From Dickeya zeae NCPPB 2538 (GTDB lineage Bacteria > Pseudomonadota > Gammaproteobacteria > Enterobacterales > Enterobacteriaceae), in assembly GCF_000406165.1 (NCBI RefSeq), contig NZ_CM001977.1:3507660-3571659 (forward strand): DNA of 64,000 bases, in the 5' to 3' direction. Each line of letters opens with the position of its first letter. Position 1 is the first letter of the stretch. Position numbers and translations under genes: made by a program. The notes below the pieces were generated by a model. It saw nothing but the letters and a program-made list of their open reading frames with translations. It searched no databases and was not told the DNA's origin. Of the stretch, positions 17,875 to 27,113 are shown piece by piece.

Positions 17875-18945
17875 TCAGCACACAGGTGATGATGTCTCAC
17901 AAAAATGCGGTTGGTAATCTTCAAGCCCCTGCTGACCTAAATAGAAGAGGACTTCCTGAAACCAAAGTTTGGGATGCAACACAGCCCGACTGAACGTCAC
18001 ACCACATAACTGCTGGTGATTATCATACAAATCAATCAGTGCCTGATTGATAGCTGCTACCGGAGTAGATGGATTTCTATCCTGCTGATATTTAAATGCT
18101 TTCTCAATTTTACATCGATGACTATCATCATACTCAAATGTTTGATAGCGTAAGCCACTGAGTACGATAAAACGCGGCGGAACCTTCTCTGACAATGCAG
18201 CCTGCAAACGGTAATGCCCATCTAGAATAACATAGGTGCCAATACCCGAAACAAACCACACCAGCACTGGCGGTAGCTCTCCTTCTCGACAGACCTTTTT
18301 CCACCATTTCAACCGCGAACTGTGTGGGTCGACTGCATGTAGCGCCAGCAAAGGCTCATTATCCCACCAGCGATCAATATCGATAACCGGCGTCAGAACA
18401 CTAAGGTCCGGGATTTTTTCGGCAAACAACGACCAATGGGGACAATAAGAAGCGGCAGATTCTGGTGACGCGAATCGCCACTGGGAGACTGGCTGTGAAA
18501 GAGCGTTACGTGGAGCAGGCGGCTTAACATAACGCATGGGCCGTAATAGCCATTGTCCTTGCCCAAGAACTGGCGCAGAGACGTGACTAAGTCGTTCAGC
18601 GAAAAAACGACACCAGAATGCATCTTTCTTATCATCAGCCACCTTAATCCTGGCGCTCTCCACATCTGATGATCGAATAGGATCGATAATCTTTGTTTCC
18701 TCTGCCTGGAGTGAGTTTCTTAATATCCAGGCATCAGCACTGTTCGTGGCAATACGTGCCCAAAACAATGTCAGCTTATCTAGCACCAGCTTGGCTATTC
18801 CTTGGGGTCCAACCTGTATTTGTAGCCGTCCGCCACGAGAAGCTATGTCAGGCTGCCAGATATCGAGCGACAGTCCCTGCCATTTTCCTTCGCGGTCTAC
18901 CACATCCTTCCACCATCGACGACAGTCATCCATTCCTACATGCAC
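17875..18945 (-). CDS. Uncharacterised protein with ParB/sulfiredoxin-like domain
   Basis: I do not recognise an orthologue. The 356-aa protein has no signal peptide or membrane segment. Residues 225-262 carry PPVLVWFVSGIGTYVILDG followed by HYRLQAAL, close in form to the ILxDGHHRxEA motif (here DGHYRLQAA, 242-250) of the ParB/Srx fold, which includes ParB, sulfiredoxin and the free-serine kinases SerK and SbnI. The N-terminal 180 residues and the last 80 show no known motif. It lies 18 bases after cysH on the same strand and is followed by cysG, so it is embedded in the sulfate-assimilation block. Codon use looks less GC-rich than in its cys neighbours. Serine kinase, nuclease-like or regulatory roles are all open. 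Confidence 0.75.
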   Translation of the reverse strand: MHVGMDDCRRWWKDVVDREGKWQGLSLDIWQPDIASRGGRLQIQVGPQGIAKLVLDKLTLFWARIATNSADAWILRNSLQAEETKIIDPIRSSDVESARIKVADDKKDAFWCRFFAERLSHVSAPVLGQGQWLLRPMRYVKPPAPRNALSQPVSQWRFASPESAASYCPHWSLFAEKIPDLSVLTPVIDIDRWWDNEPLLALHAVDPHSSRLKWWKKVCREGELPPVLVWFVSGIGTYVILDGHYRLQAALSEKVPPRFIVLSGLRYQTFEYDDSHRCKIEKAFKYQQDRNPSTPVAAINQALIDLYDNHQQLCGVTFSRAVLHPKLWFQEVLFYLGQQGLEDYQPHFCETSSPVC

Positions 18946-18963
18946 CGTATCAGACAGAAGGAA

Positions 18964-19698
18964 TCACCCCTCATGCAGCCCGCATTCGCGCTTCAGGCCG
19001 AAGAAACGGGTTTCTTCCTCACTCATGCCCGGTTCCCACTTGCGGGTGGTATGGGTATCGCCGACGGACAGATACCCCTGCTCCCAGAGCGGGTGGTAGC
19101 TCAGCCCGTTAGCTTTCAGGTATTGGTATACCGTGCGGTTATCCCAATCGATGATCGGCAAAAACTTGAATACCCCACGTCGGATAGCCAGCACCGGCAA
19201 GCCTTCACGACTCCCTGACTGTTCACGACGCAAGCCAGCAAACCAGGTGCCGACCTGTAACTCCTGCAACGCCCGGTTCATCGGTTCGACTTTATTGATC
19301 TGGTTGTACTGTTCAAGCCCTTCCAGCCCCTGTTCCCACAATTTGCCGTAGCGTGCCTCCTGCCAGGCAGGAGACTGGGGGGCACGGTAAACATGCAGGT
19401 TAAGGTTCAACTGTTCGGTTAATTGATCGATGAACTGGTAGGTTTCCGGGAACAGATAACCGGTATCGGTGAGGATAACCGGGATATCCGGCCGTTGCCG
19501 GGTCACCAGATGCAAACTCACCGCGGCCTGAATGCCGAAACTGGAGGACAGTGCAAACTCACCCGGCAGGTTTTCCAAAGCCCAGCCCACACGCGCTTCA
19601 GCAGACAGCCCTTCCAGCAATTGATTGACCTCCGCCAGAGCGGCGGTCTGCTCCGTTTGAGACAAGGCGCGCAGCGCCTCCAGATTCAGACTGGACAT
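18964..19698 (-). CDS. cysH: PAPS reductase
   Basis: Reduces PAPS to sulfite with thioredoxin or glutaredoxin. The adenylyl-binding SSSFGIQAAVSLHLV lies around 50-64. The C-terminal catalytic cysteine is in ECGLHEG (ending 244). No CC pairs for an iron-sulfur cluster are visible, so it is the PAPS-specific type. 244 aa, as in E. coli. Starts 12 bases after cysI. Confidence 0.97.
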   Translation of the reverse strand: MSSLNLEALRALSQTEQTAALAEVNQLLEGLSAEARVGWALENLPGEFALSSSFGIQAAVSLHLVTRQRPDIPVILTDTGYLFPETYQFIDQLTEQLNLNLHVYRAPQSPAWQEARYGKLWEQGLEGLEQYNQINKVEPMNRALQELQVGTWFAGLRREQSGSREGLPVLAIRRGVFKFLPIIDWDNRTVYQYLKANGLSYHPLWEQGYLSVGDTHTTRKWEPGMSEEETRFFGLKRECGLHEG

Positions 19699-19710
19699 CA
19701 GGTTCTCCTG

Positions 19711-21426
19711 TCAGTCGTAAAAATCAACAGCGGGATCCAGCACCGGTTTAATGATGCCGACACGGATGGCAAAATCGCCAAACCCTTCGCCGCTTTCGCG
19801 TTCGCTGGCCCAACGCGCGACCAATTGGTCAATCTCCGTCAGGATCTCTTTTTCGGTAATGTTCTCCCGGTACATACGTGGAATGCGGGTACCTTCGCGA
19901 TTACCACCGATATGCAGGTTGTAACGACCGATAGCTTTCCCCACCAGGCCAATTTCCGCCAGCATGGCGCGGCCACAGCCGTTAGGGCAACCCGTTACGC
20001 GCAACACGATATGGTCATCACCCACACCGTGTTTCTGCATAATGCCTTCGACCTGCGTGACAAACTCCGGCAGGAAGCGCTCGGCTTCCGCCATCGCCAG
20101 CGGGCAGGTTGGCAGCGAAACACAGGCCATCGAGTTCTGCCGTTGCTCGGTGAGACTATCGTCGATCAGGCCATGCTGGCGTGCCAGCGCCTCAATTTTC
20201 GCTTTATCCTTAGCCGACACCCCCGCCACGATCAGGTTCTGATTCGCGGTCAGTCGGAAATCGCCTTTGTGGATTTTAGCGATTTCCGCCATGCCGGTTT
20301 TTAACGGACGCCCCGGATAATCCAGAATGCGGCCATTCTCAATGAACAGGGTCAGGTGCCAGTGATTATCGATCCCCTTAACCCAACCGATGCGATCGCC
20401 ACGCCCGGTAAACGCGTACGGCCGAACCGCTTCAAACGCAATACCGGCACGACGCTCGACTTCCTGTTTAAAGGTGTCGACGCCCACCCGCTCCAGCGTA
20501 TATTTAGTCTTGGCGTTCTTACGGTTGGTACGGTTGCCCCAGTCACGTTGGGTGGTGACCACCGCTTCGGCTATCGCCAGTGTCTGCGCCAACGGAATAT
20601 ACCCCAACTCACTGGCCGTACGCGGATAAGTGGTCTTGTCGCCATGAGCGATAGACAGGCCGCCGCCGACCAGCACGTTAAAGCCCACCAGTTGGCCGTT
20701 ATCTGAAATAGCGACAAAGTTCAGATCATTGGCGTGCAGATCCACATCATTCTGCGGCGGGATCACCACCGTGGTCTTGAATTTACGCGGCAGATAAGTC
20801 GGCCCCAGGATCGGCTCTTCATCGGTGGTGGCAACCTTTTCCTTATCCAGCCACACTTCGGCGTAAGCGCGAGTACGCGGCAGCAGATGTTCGGAAATTT
20901 TCTTCGCCCACTCGTAGGCCTGCTGATGCAGCACCGACTCTACCGGATTGGAGGTACAGAGCACGTTACGGTTGACGTCATTGGCGGTTGCCAACGAATC
21001 CAGCCCAACGTCATGCAGCAACTGATGAGCGGATTTCAGATCATTTTTCAAAATACCGTGAAACTGAAAAGTTTGACGGTTCGTGATGCGAATACTGCCG
21101 TACAGCGTTTTTTCACCCGCAAACTTATCGATAGCGAGCCACTGCTGCGGCGTCATCACCCCACCCGGCAGACGGCAGCGCAACATCATGGCATGACGCG
21201 GCTCCAGTTTCTGCTCGGCACGTTCGGCACGAATATCGCGATCGTCTTGCTGGTACATGCCGTGAAAGCGGATCAGCAGAAAATTATCGCCGTTAAAACC
21301 ACCAGTCAGACCGTCGTTTAAATCTTGTGTAATCGTACCGCGCAGGTAATTGCTTTCCCGCTTCATACGTTCGGCGTCAGCCAGCGTACCCTCGACCACC
21401 AGCGGACCAGAATATCTTTCGCTCAT
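19711..21426 (-). CDS. cysI: Sulfite reductase hemoprotein beta-subunit
   Basis: Catalytic subunit of NADPH sulfite reductase; reduces sulfite to sulfide using a siroheme coupled to a [4Fe-4S] cluster. The cluster cysteines lie in ACVSLPTCPLAMAEAE (around 435-450) and TGCPNGCGRA (around 480-489). 571 aa, typical. Its ATG overlaps the cysJ stop by one base (TAATG), a sign of translational coupling. Confidence 0.97.
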   Translation of the reverse strand: MSERYSGPLVVEGTLADAERMKRESNYLRGTITQDLNDGLTGGFNGDNFLLIRFHGMYQQDDRDIRAERAEQKLEPRHAMMLRCRLPGGVMTPQQWLAIDKFAGEKTLYGSIRITNRQTFQFHGILKNDLKSAHQLLHDVGLDSLATANDVNRNVLCTSNPVESVLHQQAYEWAKKISEHLLPRTRAYAEVWLDKEKVATTDEEPILGPTYLPRKFKTTVVIPPQNDVDLHANDLNFVAISDNGQLVGFNVLVGGGLSIAHGDKTTYPRTASELGYIPLAQTLAIAEAVVTTQRDWGNRTNRKNAKTKYTLERVGVDTFKQEVERRAGIAFEAVRPYAFTGRGDRIGWVKGIDNHWHLTLFIENGRILDYPGRPLKTGMAEIAKIHKGDFRLTANQNLIVAGVSAKDKAKIEALARQHGLIDDSLTEQRQNSMACVSLPTCPLAMAEAERFLPEFVTQVEGIMQKHGVGDDHIVLRVTGCPNGCGRAMLAEIGLVGKAIGRYNLHIGGNREGTRIPRMYRENITEKEILTEIDQLVARWASERESGEGFGDFAIRVGIIKPVLDPAVDFYD

Positions 21427-23246
21427 TAGTACACATCTCTCTGATAACGCCGCTCAAGACGCAGCTCGCTTAAAAACTCATCCGCCTGTTCGGCGTCCAT
21501 CCCACCTTGTTCAGCCACTATGTCCAGCAGCGCGTGTTCCACATCTTTCGCCATGCGATTGGCATCGCCGCACACATAAATATGGGCGCCATCCTGAATC
21601 CAGCGCCACACCTGCGCGCCTTTTTCACGAATCTTGTCCTGCACATAGACTTTGTGGGCTTGATCGCGTGACCAGGCCAGGTCAATGTCGGTCAGCAGCC
21701 CATCCTTGACGTAGCGCTGCCATTCCACCTGATAAAGGAAATCTTCGGTGAAGTGGGGGTTGCCGAAAAACAGCCAGTTTTTGCCGCCAGCTCCCTCGGC
21801 CTCACGCTGTTGCATAAACGCGCGGAACGGAGCAATACCGGTGCCGGGCCCAATCATGATAACCGGCGTGTCTGGGTTGGCAGGCAGACGGAAATTATCA
21901 TTGTGTTCAATGAACACACGGACCTCGCCTTCTTCGTCCAGCTGGTCAGCCAGATAACCTGACGCGCCGCCGCTACGCGCACGCCCTTCATATTCATAGC
22001 GCACGACGCCGACGGTGATGTGCACTTCACTGCCCACATCGTCCTGTGACGATGCAATAGAGTAGAGACGCGGCGTCAACGGACGCAACAACCCGATGAG
22101 CTGTTCCGGCGTCAGTTCCACCGGTGCTTCGCGTACCATATCCACCAGCGGAGTACGTTGTGCGTACTGTTGCAAGGCAGACTTATCCGCCACCAATCCC
22201 AACAAGGTGTCGTTACGGGACAACGCCGCATAGTTGGCAACGATCGGTGCGGTATTCTGCGTCAGCTCAAAATGGCGTTGTAGTGCTTCGGACAGCGGCA
22301 GAGTGTTGCCGCCGACATTGACCGGTTCATCGCCTTTTAACCACAACAGACCCAGTAATTCCTGTACCAGCGTCGGGGCGTTCTCATACCACACCCCTAA
22401 CGCATCACCGGGCTGATAACGCAGGCCGGAATCCCCTAAGTCGATTTCGATATGGCGGACATCTTTCTCTGAGTTGCGGCCGGTAATTTTTTGATTAGTT
22501 ACCAACGAGGCAGTATAAGGTGCTTCTTTATGGTACGGGCTGGTGGTTACCGCGTTAACCTGACCACTGGCAGCCGTTTGTACCGCTACCGCCGTCTGGC
22601 TGGCGAAACGCGCTTTCAGCGCCTCAGCCACCTGACGTCGCCACTGCTCTGCCAGTGGCTGGAACTCCACATCAGCATCGACACGATCCAAAAGACGTTC
22701 AGCGCCCAATTCCGCCAGGCGACTGTCAAAATCTTTACCGGCCTTGCTGAAGAATTCGTAAGAGGTATCACCCAAACCAAATACCGCGAATGTCAGCCCC
22801 GCCAGCGACGGCGCTTTCTTCGAGAACAGGAACTTATGCAACGCCACCGCTTCTTCTGGCGGCTCGCCCTCGCCCTGCGTCGAGGTGACAATCAACAGCA
22901 ATTTTTCCTGTGCTATCTGCTTGAACTTGTAATCACCGGCATTCACCAGCGTCACGGGCAGGTTGGCCGCCAGCAGCTCATCGCGAACCTGCTCCGCCAC
23001 ACGGCGCGCGTTGCCAGTCTGGGAGGCTGAAATCAGCGTAATGGCGGCAGGCGGTGCCGCCTCTACAGCGGCTAACGCGCTGGTTGGTGCGGCGAGCGCA
23101 CCGGGTTGCTGCTGAATCACGCCCCAGAAATAGCCAGACAGCCAGGCCAGTTGCGCCGGTGAAAGATCACCGGTCGCCGCCTGAAGACGCGAAAGTTGCT
23201 CCGCGCTCAACGGGAGCTGCGGAGTCGGAGAAGCCGGAATGCTCAT
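21426..23246 (-). CDS. cysJ: Sulfite reductase flavoprotein alpha-subunit
   Basis: Passes electrons from NADPH through FAD and FMN to CysI. The flavodoxin domain (about 70-205) starts ITLISASQTGNARRVAEQV and includes TSTQGEGEPPEEA. The FAD/NADPH reductase domain follows from about 240, with RLYSIASS, GPGTGIAPFRAFMQ and CGDANRMAKDV. 606 aa. First gene of cysJIH. The 313-base divergent region upstream (23247-23559) contains the cys promoter and a 10-bp inverted repeat. Confidence 0.97.
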   Translation of the reverse strand: MSIPASPTPQLPLSAEQLSRLQAATGDLSPAQLAWLSGYFWGVIQQQPGALAAPTSALAAVEAAPPAAITLISASQTGNARRVAEQVRDELLAANLPVTLVNAGDYKFKQIAQEKLLLIVTSTQGEGEPPEEAVALHKFLFSKKAPSLAGLTFAVFGLGDTSYEFFSKAGKDFDSRLAELGAERLLDRVDADVEFQPLAEQWRRQVAEALKARFASQTAVAVQTAASGQVNAVTTSPYHKEAPYTASLVTNQKITGRNSEKDVRHIEIDLGDSGLRYQPGDALGVWYENAPTLVQELLGLLWLKGDEPVNVGGNTLPLSEALQRHFELTQNTAPIVANYAALSRNDTLLGLVADKSALQQYAQRTPLVDMVREAPVELTPEQLIGLLRPLTPRLYSIASSQDDVGSEVHITVGVVRYEYEGRARSGGASGYLADQLDEEGEVRVFIEHNDNFRLPANPDTPVIMIGPGTGIAPFRAFMQQREAEGAGGKNWLFFGNPHFTEDFLYQVEWQRYVKDGLLTDIDLAWSRDQAHKVYVQDKIREKGAQVWRWIQDGAHIYVCGDANRMAKDVEHALLDIVAEQGGMDAEQADEFLSELRLERRYQRDVY

Positions 23247-23415
23247 TATGGTGTCGGTATCCTTGTTCTGGCTGCGGGCGCGAATGCCGGGTTGCCGCCA
23301 TAGCCAATATCATGAAATAGAAAGTCAGATAGGATATAAGGTAACCATCCCTACCTGAACAATTAAAGACGCGATGGAAATATTTAATAACCAAAATGAC
23401 TAAATAGTTTTTTTG

Positions 23416-23441
23416 ATAACACTTATTGCTTTAAGTGTTAT
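23416..23441. promoter_or_regulatory. Perfect inverted repeat in the cysJ / hydrolase divergent region
   Basis: ATAACACTTA and TAAGTGTTAT form perfect 10-bp arms around TTGCTT. It is AT-rich and has no U-tract, so it looks like an operator and not a terminator. It lies about 170 bases upstream of cysJ and 120 bases upstream of the divergent gene, and could serve either. CysB would be expected to act on cysJ, but the repeat does not clearly match a CysB site. Confidence 0.5.
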
Positions 23442-23559
23442 TGATCACAATTTATTGCATTGATTATTGGGATGTTTATTTTCCGCTATCGCACAGACGT
23501 GAAACCCTAAATAATCCGGGGGCAGAACCGTATTTCGTGACTCTGGGAGCATACCGATA

Positions 23560-25272
23560 ATGTGGCAACGTCGCGCGCTGGAACTCAATACCCAGGATAT
23601 CTGGCACTGGCAGCGGGTCGTCACGTTGGTGGAATATGCCCGTCGTTACGGTTTCAATACGCTGGTGCTAGGTCAGGCGGACTTGCTGGACAAACTGGTG
23701 ACGCCCCCGGCTTATCAGTCAACCCGCTTTGACGATCGTATCAGCAGTCAACAGCGATCGCGCTGCGTCTACCTCAATCAGGTTGCCGCTTATTGTCGCG
23801 AGCAAGGATTAGCGTTATACCTGCAATGCAAAGAACTGACGTTCCCCACCGACTTGCTATTGCAGTATCCCCATTTACTGGATGATGCACGCCAGTTTCG
23901 TATTGATACCCACTTCTGGTGCGATTATCTGGCCGCCAAAGTCGAACAACTGATGCAACAAATCCCACGATTGCATGGGCTGATGCTGGCTATCTCCAAC
24001 AGTGACAGCCTGATACGCTTCGCCCCCCCACCCGGCGAAGAGATACAGCGTGGCGGCACAGTCCCCCCCGCCACAGACAGCGAACCGGTCTACCGGCAAT
24101 TGTTCGCGGCCGTTGCCCGCGTTATCCACGCCCACCAGCGCCACCTGGTATTACGCGCCTTTCCGGCTAATCATCAGGATATGTCTCATGTGCTGGACGC
24201 TATCCGCAGCCTGCCGACTAGCGTATCTGCCGCCATCAAAATGACGCCGGAACGCTTCTGGCCGGAATTTCCCAATAATCCGGCACTGCTGGAACTGGGG
24301 GATCGGGAAGTCTGGGTGGAGTTGGATCTGGCTGGTGAAGAAGTCGGCTGGGGCAATTTGCCCTTTTTGCGCTACACCGAAGTACAAGGGCGGTTGTTAT
24401 GGTGTCGGGAGAAAAATCCGGCCATCGTCAGCGCGGCCTGTCGCATCAGTTGGGACGGCGTCGATAACCACAGCGTATTAGGCTCGCTGAGTGAATTCAC
24501 CCTGTTTGCTTGCGCGCACCTGTTGAATGACAACGCGCCACCGATTAACGAAAGCGACCTTTTTCGCCGCTGGCTGGCGGAATGCTGGCAATGGCAACCG
24601 GATGATGAGGTTTGTCACACCATGCGAACGTTGCTGGAACAGGCCCAACAGGCGCTGTCGTTATCGCTGTACGCCCGCCATCACGTGTTCCATCGCCATA
24701 GCCTGTTACCGTCCAGTTATGGTCAGGCGGTGTGGAGCCTGTACGGTCAGCTTAACCGCAATCACTGGCTCCCCGGTTCCGGGCGCGACATCACCTTTGA
24801 ACGTCAGGAAACAGAGCTGGCCTCCCACAATCTGTACCAGATTGTGCGGGAGAAAGACACCGCCTGGCAGTTAGCCGAGCAAAGCCAGCAGGCCGCCATG
24901 CAGTTTGTCCGCGACCACCAGCTTCCGGAGCCGCTACGTCAGCGCTGGCTGCAGGAATGGCGAGGGCTCGCGCTCTATTGCCGGGCTTTCGTCCATGCAC
25001 AGAAAGCCTTTTTCACGTTGCACTATTGCCAGCGTGTGGAAAATAACTGGACGCTGCGTGAGATAGCCAAAACCAACATTCAGGCGCTTTATGGTGTAGC
25101 CCATGAAATGGATGATTTCAGCCTGCAACACCGGGATTACCCTGTCAGCATACATGTCATGTTTGATGCTGACCGCCCACGCACGCTGGCAGACAGTCTG
25201 CAACAGCAGCTGACTGCGCTCACGCAAGATATTGGTGGTCATCACACGGCAGCGCCACGCCATGAAGCGTAG
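23560..25272 (+). CDS. Putative TIM-barrel glycoside hydrolase-like protein
   Basis: Large protein (570 aa) without signal peptide or membrane helices, so cytoplasmic. The N-terminal half alternates strands and helices as in a TIM barrel: LELNTQDIWHWQRVVTLVEY (8-27), FNTLVLGQADLL, LALYLQCKELTFP (about 90), LHGLMLAISNSDSLI (about 140) and LVLRAFPANH (about 205). It recalls GH20/GH67-type catalytic domains, but I cannot name a family or catalytic acids. GGGAG precedes the ATG. It converges with the sugar-binding protein gene at 25290, separated by 17 bases. Context suggests action on an imported plant oligosaccharide. Confidence 0.7.
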   Translation: MWQRRALELNTQDIWHWQRVVTLVEYARRYGFNTLVLGQADLLDKLVTPPAYQSTRFDDRISSQQRSRCVYLNQVAAYCREQGLALYLQCKELTFPTDLLLQYPHLLDDARQFRIDTHFWCDYLAAKVEQLMQQIPRLHGLMLAISNSDSLIRFAPPPGEEIQRGGTVPPATDSEPVYRQLFAAVARVIHAHQRHLVLRAFPANHQDMSHVLDAIRSLPTSVSAAIKMTPERFWPEFPNNPALLELGDREVWVELDLAGEEVGWGNLPFLRYTEVQGRLLWCREKNPAIVSAACRISWDGVDNHSVLGSLSEFTLFACAHLLNDNAPPINESDLFRRWLAECWQWQPDDEVCHTMRTLLEQAQQALSLSLYARHHVFHRHSLLPSSYGQAVWSLYGQLNRNHWLPGSGRDITFERQETELASHNLYQIVREKDTAWQLAEQSQQAAMQFVRDHQLPEPLRQRWLQEWRGLALYCRAFVHAQKAFFTLHYCQRVENNWTLREIAKTNIQALYGVAHEMDDFSLQHRDYPVSIHVMFDADRPRTLADSLQQQLTALTQDIGGHHTAAPRHEA

Positions 25273-25289
25273 CGCCGTCGGGCCGACAA

Positions 25290-26579
25290 TTAGCGGATCA
25301 CGCGCTTGAGAATGCGATTACCAGCATCGCTAAACGTCCTGGCGGAGACTTCCACGGTCTTGTTGCCGTAATCCAGTTGCTCGACCGTTTGCAGAATCAG
25401 GCTGGACAGTTGCGGGTCTTCAATATACGAAGACACCGGGGTTTGCATGGGTTTTTCCAGCGCCTGCATCAGCCCTTTCACCGCCAGATCTTGCGTGTCC
25501 AGTTTCTGGTTATCCTGTAGTGCCTGTCGTGCCACCCGGCTGAGCGGTACGCCACGTTCGGTCCCCATCAGGAGGCTGCCTTCCGGTTCATTCATCAGGA
25601 AATTGAGCAACAGTGCCGCCTCTTTCGGGTGCCCGCTGTTTTTGCTGATGGCAAACAGCATGGAGGGCTTGAAGAACTGCCCGGGGTTATCCGAGCCGGG
25701 CGTCATGATGTACGGCCCCAGTTCCAGTTTGGCTGGCGGTGCTAACGGCTCAGCGTATTTTTTCACTACCGAGGCCCACAATTGCGCCCCGCCATACTCA
25801 CCGTTAATCCACGGCCGGGTTTCAAAGACTCCCGCCTTGCCAAAGGCGTTGTAGTACTTGGTCGATGGAATAACATGCTCATCCACCAACCGTTTATAGA
25901 AACGGAACGCTTCCAGCCACTGTGCTTCGGTGTAATTAAAGCGCTTGTTCTGCTCGTCAATCATGCCGATATTGAATTTCTGCGTCATATAGGTGTTGAG
26001 CAGTTCCAGCAGCCCTTCCCCGCTGTCTTGCGCCGGGGAAGCCAGTGGGAAGTAGTTATCACCGAGCTTTTCTTTGAACACCTTGCCAGCCTGAAACAAC
26101 TCTTCCCAGGTGGTGGGATACGCCAGTCCGGCTTTTTTCCAGGTATCGACGTTGTAGTACATCACCAGCCCGTTCAGTGAGGTCGAGATAGCGTTCACCT
26201 TGCCATCGACCGTCGTTAACGCATCGGCGGGGAAATCCTGCAATTTCAGGGTGTCTTTCAGTGTATTGAGGTCATAAAAGCCAGTACCGGTACGGGAAAA
26301 AATCGGGATCCAGTTCCAGTTGATCTGCATAACGTCCGGTTCCTGCCCGCTGGCGATTTGCGTCGTCAGGCGTGAAAGATAGCCGTCCCAGCCGGTATAT
26401 TCTGCTTTAACGGTAATTCCCGGGTATTTCTTCTGAAATGCGTCAATAGCAGCCAGCGTAGCCTGATGGCGGCTGTTACCTCCCCACCAGGCCATACGCA
26501 ATGTTACTTGTTCCGCTGCCTGAACCTGGCCCAGCAAGGTCAATACCAGCAACAGTAATCCTGTCAGTAATCTCATCAT
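25290..26579 (-). CDS. Orphan ABC sugar transporter substrate-binding protein
   Basis: Periplasmic binding protein of the family 1 (oligosaccharide/TogB-like) group. A signal peptide ends near residue 21 (GQVQA-AEQ). The mature protein starts VTLRMAWWGGNSRHQATLAA, and FQKKYPGITVKAEYTGWDGYLSRL with ASGQEPDVMQINW are typical. 429 aa. No permease or ATPase gene lies nearby, so it must borrow components encoded elsewhere or be a remnant of a larger operon. The neighbouring hydrolase and GH28 genes suggest pectin-derived or other plant oligosaccharides as ligand. It is not the togMNAB locus, where togB is with its permeases. Confidence 0.85.
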   Translation of the reverse strand: MMRLLTGLLLLVLTLLGQVQAAEQVTLRMAWWGGNSRHQATLAAIDAFQKKYPGITVKAEYTGWDGYLSRLTTQIASGQEPDVMQINWNWIPIFSRTGTGFYDLNTLKDTLKLQDFPADALTTVDGKVNAISTSLNGLVMYYNVDTWKKAGLAYPTTWEELFQAGKVFKEKLGDNYFPLASPAQDSGEGLLELLNTYMTQKFNIGMIDEQNKRFNYTEAQWLEAFRFYKRLVDEHVIPSTKYYNAFGKAGVFETRPWINGEYGGAQLWASVVKKYAEPLAPPAKLELGPYIMTPGSDNPGQFFKPSMLFAISKNSGHPKEAALLLNFLMNEPEGSLLMGTERGVPLSRVARQALQDNQKLDTQDLAVKGLMQALEKPMQTPVSSYIEDPQLSSLILQTVEQLDYGNKTVEVSARTFSDAGNRILKRVIR

Positions 26580-27113
26580 GTCCCCGATCCTCTTGGTGTT
26601 GTTATTTCAGGGCGGAAGGGTAGTCAGGCAGGTACAGAGCGCCCCCCGCTAGCGGACAAAATAGGCAGATTGTTTTTGCTTTCACCAGTGCCGGGGAGGC
26701 CTCTGATACGCGTTATGCGGGGCAGGCTGAAAAAATGTGTATCGTCAGCCCTGACAACATTCATTTCATGGACATAGGTGCCCTCTTCATCGTACGGCAC
26801 TCCTGCTACCTCACAGCCCATCGCCCGCAGTAAACATCTTGCGCGATCCGCTTCACACTTAATTAACAAAAACAAAACACAATCTGTCACTGATACGGCT
26901 GGATTACATCAGAAGGGATTAAAGTGTGATGAAACACGCATTACGTTCGGGCGGTGGCGGGTATGACGTTATCACGATCACATTCCGGCTGATGGCGTCA
27001 GAGAGGCTGTGAAGGCGCTCTAACCTTCAATGATTTCCCGTCGCGCTACGGCTGCTGACGAGAAAAAGCCGTGCTGGAATAGCTCATCATCTGCCCGATA
27101 CAGGATCACCACC
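26580..27113. other. Divergent intergenic region between binding protein and GH28 genes
   Basis: A 534-base spacer with no convincing gene. It should contain promoters for both flanking genes. Short open frames on either strand have no recognisable sequence. A half-site resembling a CRP box (TGTGA at 26925) is visible, without a good partner. Confidence 0.4.

Noticed and set aside
26624..26890. 88-aa minus-strand open frame upstream of the sugar-binding protein
   Set aside because: No recognisable domain, no clear ribosome site, and it overlaps another short frame on the opposite strand; treated as chance.
26925..26943. KdgR-like or CRP-like half-site before the GH28 gene
   Set aside because: Only one half (GATGAAAC / TGTGA) fits; the second half does not match either consensus.
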